Shown: positions 60,501 to 64,000 of the stretch, in pieces
Numbering within the stretch: position 1 is the first letter of the stretch
How the letters are laid out: each line of letters begins with the position of its first letter
DNA from: Progne subis subis
Taxonomy: Eukaryota > Chordata > Aves > Passeriformes > Hirundinidae
DNA: 64,000 nucleotides
Direction: 5' to 3'
Assembly (NCBI GenBank): GCA_022316685.1
Contig: JAKJHU010000086.1
Span: forward strand, 62,001 to 126,000
The notes under the pieces: model-generated
What the model was told of the DNA's origin: nothing
The model's database searches: none
What the model saw: only the letters and a program-made list of their open reading frames with translations
Made by a program: the position numbers and the translations under genes

Positions 60501-62326
60501 TGGCAGTGCCTCCGCAGTCAGGCTGGTGCCCGAGGCGTGGGTACACGGCATACCCTTCCACTGATGTCCGTGGCTGGATTTCCCCAGATGGATACCCGCG
60601 GGAGGAGATTGTCTATCGCTGGAGACGCTACTCCATCGAGGTCTCTGACCAGCGCACCTGGAGGCTCTACCAGTTCGACTTCACGGGGCTGAGGAACACC
60701 TCGGAGGTGCTCAGGACTGGGGCAGGTGAGGCAAGGGGAGGCAGCCCGCAGGAGCACCGCTGTGCTGGAGACCTGGTGGGAGGCAGAGGAGGGGGAGAGG
60801 AAGGTTCCAACAGCATGGTCAAAGAAAAAATAATAAAAATGAAGGGATGGACTTTGGCTGGAGGCAGCAGAAGGGATAGGGATGAAGGGTGAGGGGAAGA
60901 TGGAGCTAGGAGAGGCCAGAACCACTGACACCTGTGAACTGTGGGGTGACAATGCTGGTGTGAATGGAGCTGTCCCTAGCTGGAGGGTCAGCAGGGAGAG
61001 GAGAGGGAACTTAAATCCCCTCCTGTTGCAGTGTGTGCAAGCTGTGAAACCTCTGGGTGATGCTCATGGTTGGAATGTGGGTGGAGAAATCAGAACTTGC
61101 AGGTCTCAATCTTTCCTTCTGTAAACTCGTGTCGGGCTGATGAACACCTGAACTGTGCTTTAAGAGACAGAGACAAGGCTGCATGTGTGAAGAAACTAAA
61201 TGATGAAAAAAAACCTTCAGCTCCTCCTCATAATACCTCACATCCCCTTTCCTTCCCACAGACAGCTGAGGAAAGCCTCTGGATTCCTGAAGGTGGGGTG
61301 AGCTCATACTTTTAAGCCCTCTGAAACAGCAAGGAGCAGTGCTTCTCCCACTCAGCAGAAAGCTGCTGCTCTCAACAGTGGCAGCCGGGGTAGAAAGGCA
61401 GCACAAACCAGGACAAGAAGTGAAAGTGTCTTGAATGCACCAGTGGCCCTCTGATGTTTGTAATTCTCTTTTTTTTTTTGGTAATTGCTTGCAAGCTCCA
61501 TCTCAACCCCAGAGCTGTCAGGCGGCTTTTTTCCAACACTCACTGTGAGCCCCTGAAAAAAGAGAGAACCGCCACTGTGAGCTGCCAAATGAGCAATTAG
61601 GATGTTCAGCACCACATGCCTTTTCCAGAGGCAGAACCAGACTCTTAGTGGAAGTGATTGAAGGACACCTCCTTTGTCACAGCTCAGGTAGTTCGTTAGC
61701 AAGCCAGGCCATGCAGCCTGTTACAGCCAAAGAGCTTCTATAGAAAAGAAACCCTTGCAGCAATCAGCTAAGATAAATGCTATCTGCAGCTCCTTCCCTG
61801 AAACTTTTCCAAACTCTGTGCTTTCAGTCAGGCCAGAACAAGTGCAACCTGGTGGCCATATGGGCAGCCAGGCAAGGAGCCAGATGGGCAACCACAAAGT
61901 CAGCTCTCAAATTAGTCACAAAGACATCAAGCAGGACAGCTACAGAGCCAGCCAAGTAACCACAGGATCCACTAGCCATGAAACCAGCAAGTCACCATAC
62001 CTACTCAGCCAGCCACGTGAAGTTAACCATCTGGGCAGCTACGAAACCAGGTGGACAGGCACTCCAAACAACAAGAAAACCTCACCAGAAACTCCAAATT
62101 CTGAAACTTTGCTGGTTTTTCTGCTTTAGGAAGCCCCACGTTATGATTCCATGTCTCTGTTGCTTTTTCCTAGGGGAGTACATGGTGATGACAGTTTCTT
62201 TCGACCTAAGCAGACGTATGGGTTACTTTGCCATTCAGACCTACATTCCCTGCATCCTGACTGTTGTTCTTTCCTGGGTTTCCTTCTGGATCAAGAGAGA
62301 CTCTACACCAGCCAGGACATCTCTGG
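32767..62326 (+). CDS. GABRG4: GABA-A receptor gamma-4 subunit, exons 1-7 (3' partial)
   Basis: This is a subunit of the GABA-gated chloride channel (Cys-loop pentamer, neuronal plasma membrane). The coding sequence joins 32767-32822, 37814-37962, 38134-38201, 58320-58540, 58933-59015, 60588-60725 and 62174-62326: 868 nt, 289 complete codons, no stop. Exon sizes 68, 221, 83, 138 and 153 and their phases are those of the GABR gene family. Residues 1-18 form a signal peptide, about 19-253 the extracellular domain, C172 and C186 the Cys-loop (13 residues between), and about 254-278 helix M1. Sequons are at N34, N111 and N229. The gamma type is shown by the [17 protein letters not shown] and [10 protein letters not shown] stretches. 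It differs from gamma-1, -2 and -3 at many sites. It agrees with avian gamma-4 as I recall that protein, for example [25 protein letters not shown]3 is the next best alternative. Exons for M2-M4 lie right of the window. Confidence 0.88.
33536..33577 (+). repeat. T42 homopolymer after the CpG island
   Basis: 42 consecutive T in intron 1, immediately right of the CpG island. Confidence 0.9.
36410..36930. promoter_or_regulatory. Second CpG-rich block in GABRG4 intron 1
   Basis: A separate CpG-dense block lies about 0.9 kb upstream of exon 2. It is separated from the first island by about 3 kb of ordinary sequence. It has no splice-compatible coding exon that I can support. It could be an alternative promoter or an enhancer. 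Confidence 0.5.
37814..37962 (+). CDS. GABRG4: GABRG4 exon 2: mature N terminus
   Basis: The acceptor is ctccag and the donor A|gtaagt at 37963. The exon encodes residues 19-68. It begins with Cys20 and a run of acidic residues and tyrosines (EEYDYDYLS), then the family motif NKTWVLTPK with sequon N34, and ends in [10 protein letters not shown], the conserved start of the ligand-binding beta-sandwich. Length and phase match exon 2 of gamma-subunit genes. Confidence 0.92.
38134..38201 (+). CDS. GABRG4: GABRG4 exon 3 (68 nt)
   Basis: The acceptor is tttccag and the donor G|gtgagt at 38202. The exon encodes residues 69-91, including [14 protein letters not shown], the conserved early beta-strands. 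Its length of 68 nt is the standard for this exon across GABR genes. Intron 2 before it is only 171 bp, while intron 3 after it is about 20 kb and opens with a minisatellite. Confidence 0.93.
38213..38460 (+). repeat. Minisatellite of about 21-bp units at the start of GABRG4 intron 3
   Basis: About 12 copies of ggccaccgtgtcccctcgccg and variants (actgtgacccctccctgt). The array starts about 11 bases after the exon 3 donor. Confidence 0.9.
39092..39130 (+). repeat. ATT microsatellite
   Basis: Repeated attattatt in intron 3. A second A/T stretch with (AT)n and (ATA)n is at about 39,330-39,390. Confidence 0.9.
39833..40415 (-). mobile_element. LTR, ERVK-like, in GABRG4 intron 3
   Basis: On the minus strand the element starts TGTTGGAACCC and ends CCATCACA. 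It has AATAAACACC near its 3' end and a CAAAATGGAG segment followed by CTTCTTCTTCC-like sequence, as in the family 1 LTRs. No target duplication is seen next to these ends, so either a boundary is slightly off or the element arose by recombination between two insertions. Confidence 0.65.
42227..42258. other. Perfect 12-bp hairpin in GABRG4 intron 3
   Basis: AACCAGATTGCT (42227-42238), an 8-base loop CCAGCTTC, then AGCAATCTGGTT (42247-42258). Flanking bases allow a longer imperfect stem (ggag/ctcc, agaa/ttct). The role is unknown. Confidence 0.7.
42881..42908. other. Perfect 11-bp hairpin with paired forkhead-like sites
   Basis: GTTTACCCCAT (42881-42891), a 6-base loop CAGGTA, then ATGGGGTAAAC (42898-42908). 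Each arm holds a GTTTAC/GTAAAC core as in forkhead-factor sites. Confidence 0.65.
44204..44242 (+). repeat. Polypurine (GGGA/GA) low-complexity stretch
   Basis: Only G and A over about 40 bases in intron 3. Confidence 0.85.
45072..45140. repeat. Possible ancient MIR/L3-like fragment
   Basis: gcacagcacttctcaactg and cttaagaatccttcacaaa resemble the cagcgcttttcat...ctttacaaa stretch of old amniote repeats. Highly diverged; a weak call. Confidence 0.25.
46846..47527 (-). mobile_element. Solo LTR, ERV1-like, in GABRG4 intron 3
   Basis: A 682-bp element. On the minus strand it starts TGTAATGTATG and ends TATTTATAACA. A TATAAA box lies at 47038-47043 (reverse) and AATAAA at 46892-46897 (reverse). 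A 4-bp duplication CTGG flanks it (46842-46845 and 47528-47531), as is typical of gammaretrovirus-like ERV1 insertions. No internal viral region adjoins it. Confidence 0.85.
48577..49021 (-). mobile_element. LTR, TGATGCC...GGCATCA family, in GABRG4 intron 3
   Basis: A 445-bp element with inverted ends TGATGCCTTG and CAAGGCATCA. Read on the minus strand it starts like the LTR at 9806-10245 and has caataaat near its 3' end. It contains a short internal triplication of an aaaatggtccc unit near 48,704-48,729. No target duplication was recognised. Confidence 0.65.
50194..50323 (+). repeat. Tandem duplication, two copies of about 64 bp
   Basis: The unit starting taggcag[at]gactgtagaa and ending caatccct occurs twice (50194 and 50258), with an A run that differs by one base between copies. 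It is probably a recent duplication in intron 3. Confidence 0.9.
55016..55070. repeat. Possible ancient MIR/L3-like fragment
   Basis: acggggaaaccgaggcacgg resembles the atggggaaactgaggcacag core of old amniote repeats. A weak call. Confidence 0.25.
57328..57724 (-). mobile_element. Solo LTR, family 2 copy C, in GABRG4 intron 3
   Basis: A 397-bp copy of the same family with a perfect 6-bp duplication GACCCA (57322-57327 and 57725-57730). It lies about 600 bp upstream of exon 4 and is antisense to the gene. Confidence 0.92.
58320..58540 (+). CDS. GABRG4: GABRG4 exon 4 (221 nt), loop D and loop A region
   Basis: Encodes residues 92-164 plus part of 165. It contains loop D (FFAQTW; F98 corresponds to gamma-2 F77 of the benzodiazepine site), sequon N111, and the [11 protein letters not shown] and [15 protein letters not shown] stretches. 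L151 stands where gamma-2 has M130, and T163 where gamma-2 has T142. The acceptor is tttcccag. The donor AG|gtacat at 58541 is weaker than the others in this gene, but it gives the expected 221-nt length and phase 2. Confidence 0.95.
58933..59015 (+). CDS. GABRG4: GABRG4 exon 5 (83 nt), Cys-loop
   Basis: The acceptor is tctcag and the donor T|gtgagt at 59016. Encodes residues 165-192 plus one base, with the signature Cys-loop from C172 to C186 around NFPMD. This disulphide loop couples ligand binding to channel opening throughout the family. Intron 4 before it is 392 bp. Confidence 0.95.
59016..60587 (+). other. GABRG4: GABRG4 intron 5
   Basis: 1,572 bp. Holds the reverse CR1 fragment and nothing else recognised. 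Confidence 0.8.
60030..60310 (-). mobile_element. CR1 LINE fragment in GABRG4 intron 5
   Basis: Contains cacagaatcaaagaacagtc, gctggaagaggcctttggag and atcatctagagcagtgcc, then ctccacaacctccctgggca and aagttcctcctcacac. This is the CR1 3' end in reverse orientation, diverged. It ends about 280 bp before exon 6. Confidence 0.8.
60588..60725 (+). CDS. GABRG4: GABRG4 exon 6 (138 nt)
   Basis: The acceptor is tccccag and the donor G|gtgagg at 60726. Encodes residues 193-238 plus one base: [11 protein letters not shown], then [17 protein letters not shown] with sequon N229. This region carries loop C and neighbouring strands. A CR1 fragment in reverse orientation ends about 290 bp upstream. Confidence 0.94.
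60726..62173 (+). other. GABRG4: GABRG4 intron 6
   Basis: 1,448 bp. No element recognised; from about 61,850 to 62,010 it has loosely repetitive cagcca-rich sequence ending about 160 bp before exon 7. Confidence 0.8.
62174..62326 (+). CDS. GABRG4: GABRG4 exon 7 (153 nt), pre-M1 and M1 helix
   Basis: The acceptor is tttcctag and the donor G|gtaaga at 62327. Encodes residues 239-289 plus one base: pre-M1 SRRMGYF, then M1 with the invariant QTYIPC proline motif and [10 protein letters not shown], ending at the M1-M2 linker TPARTSLG. The next exon should open with the M2 pore segment, but no such sequence occurs between 62,327 and 64,000. Confidence 0.95.
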
Positions 62327-64000
62327 GTAAGAGACAGGATGATGCGTGTCTGATGCTTGTCAGACTCTTGCCAGGCAAGCAGACTGGCAGTGTTGGCCTA
62401 CAAAATCTCCTGCAGCACTTTGCCATTTTCTGGAATTTTTGAGCTTACCAGAGAATGTTCCACTCCTTCAGCTTCCTGTGTGTAACACCCCACAGCTCGA
62501 CCAAATCTCCAGCTGTGCTGGCTTGGGCTGCTGGGTTATCTCAGGAGAGCACCTCACTCTCACGGCTTCACCTGAAACCCTAGCACAGCCTTTTCCAAGC
62601 TGGCAATGAGATGTTCTCATGCACCAAGAGGGAGAGGCAGGGGCTGAGCTGTGGCATTGCCGTGCTGCCCTAAGGACTCCTGTCCCATGCGCACTTTCCA
62701 CGTTTCCTCACAACTTTTCAAGGCTGCTAACAGGAAGGTTGTAGGGTTAATGGGCAAAGTTGCTGGGCTGCATGCACAGAGCCCCAGGCTCTGGCAGGAG
62801 CTGGAAGCCCTGTAGGTACAACCTTCTCCTCTCAGTCACCCCACAGGACCCAGAGAGTGACAACAGCTCTGCCTATTGTTTGGATTTTCTCAGCAAACTT
62901 CAGCTGGCTCCTTGAGGCAGGAGAAACCCTTCTGTTGATTGAATGCTGCTCTGATGGGTGCTGGGGAGATCTTCCCGAGTCTTTAACATGCTTTCGCTGT
63001 ATCTGTATTTTGAAGCAAGCTGCGATTCCCAGTGCTGTCCTTCCTATCAGCCCTGCTGACTTTGCCTTTAATTGGAGGTAGCATTCCCAGCCCTGCCTGC
63101 AGGTCTCTGTGGGGATGGAGAGGAGAGGAGAGGCCATCTGCTATTCAGAGCCCATCCATGATGGCCATGTCTCCCCACCTCCGTCTCAAAATTAATTCAT
63201 TTGGTGCTCGTGGGGAGAGGAGGAGGAAGAGGGTGTCATTTCCAATGAAGGCGAGGCTGTGCCATAGTCTGTGGCTGGTAAAGGAATGAAGAGCAAGATG
63301 AAAATGTGCATGGCTCTTGCGACTGTCTCAAAAAACAAAGGCAGGTTTCCCCAGGAGAGGAGCCCCTCTCAATGGGAAGGGTCTACAGCTCGTGAAGAAC
63401 AATGTATTCTCTCCACAGCCCCTGTTGTACTTAACACAAACGATCCCCAGCACATTTCGAGCCTGCCAGCCTGCATTAGGGAGATGTAAACTGGACCAGT
63501 TCCACTGGCACTTCAAAAACATGGGAAGTCACATCACATCTGCTAATGCAAGTACAGCAGGAAAACATGAAAATCTTCTGCCATGCTGATCCCCAGGGCC
63601 ACTGAAGTGACCTCAGGAAAGGGTGGCAGGTGGGTTTAGGTGGATGCTTGAGAAGGAGAGACAGGTGGGCTCCCTGCTTCTTCCCCACATCCTGAAAATC
63701 CATGGATGAGATCACAACACCAGCTCCTGTAGCTGATCCTTTGTTGGCCCCTGACGCTTCATCTCTGGAAGCAGAAACGTGATCAGTTGCTGCTTCTGCT
63801 AAAACAACTGACAAGCCCCGCTCATGTCAAAAGAAATTCCTTATCACCTCCTACGCACTTGCCCTCTGCATCAAGGAATGGATAAATCGTGAAGAGCTGT
63901 CTCTGAGGAATGGCCAGGAGCAGACTGAAAATTTATGGGTAGGAATTGGACCAAGGAAATAAAGGGAACATTGTTATTGTTATCTGCTACAGGGCAGCCT
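62327..64000 (+). other. GABRG4: GABRG4 intron 7, left part
   Basis: Opens with gtaaga. Exon 8 (M2-M3) is not reached before the window ends. Nothing else recognised. Confidence 0.75.

Noticed and set aside
1..64000. Retroviral coding regions (gag, pol, env) next to the LTRs
   Set aside because: No protease, polymerase or envelope motif was seen. The target duplications directly flank single LTRs, so they are solo.
1..64000. CRISPR arrays, operons, bacterial promoters or other prokaryotic systems
   Set aside because: Spliced vertebrate gene structure, LTRs and CR1 show a eukaryotic nuclear locus. The tandem arrays have no spacer pattern.
1..64000. tRNA, rRNA or known small RNA genes
   Set aside because: None recognised by eye. 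A covariance-model scan would be needed to exclude diverged copies.

Overview
The window looks like nuclear DNA of a bird. It holds chicken-repeat-1 (CR1) LINE fragments and many solo LTRs of endogenous retroviruses. It also holds a vertebrate gene with large introns whose protein matches the gamma-4 subunit of the GABA-A receptor, a subunit known from birds (the sauropsid counterpart of mammalian epsilon). A passerine is possible given the LTR density, but I cannot prove it from sequence alone.

Layout. Bases 1 to about 32,400 contain no protein-coding gene that I can support. This stretch holds seven of the ten LTR-like elements or their neighbours: solo LTRs at 7772-8416, 9806-10245, 10389-11242 (interrupted), 10631-11024, 14008-14654 and 21144-21525, three CR1 fragments, several minisatellites, and one compact cluster of promoter-like motifs near 15,016-15,148. 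A CpG island at about 32,400-33,470 carries the first coding exon of the GABA-A receptor gene, called here GABRG4, on the + strand. Seven exons are visible: 32767-32822, 37814-37962, 38134-38201, 58320-58540, 58933-59015, 60588-60725 and 62174-62326. All splice sites are GT/AG, the phases fit, and the joined frame is open for 289 codons. The signal peptide, the whole ligand-binding domain with its Cys-loop, and membrane helix M1 are present. The exons for M2-M4 and the intracellular loop lie beyond the right edge, so the gene is partial only because the window ends.

Intron 3 is about 20 kb and holds four solo LTRs (39833-40415, 46846-47527, 48577-49021, 57328-57724). All are antisense to the gene. 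Five LTRs have perfect 6-bp target duplications, typical of ERVK/betaretrovirus-like or alpharetrovirus-like elements, and one has a 4-bp duplication, typical of gammaretrovirus-like ERV1. No retroviral gag, pol or env coding sequence was seen.

There is no operon logic here. The protein would join alpha and beta subunits in a pentameric chloride channel at neuronal membranes. The items most worth a second look are the motif cluster at 15 kb, a second CpG-rich block in intron 1, two perfect hairpins in intron 3, the LTR family in which the TATA box and poly(A) signal nearly touch, and the minisatellites inside a CR1 copy and next to the exon 3 donor.
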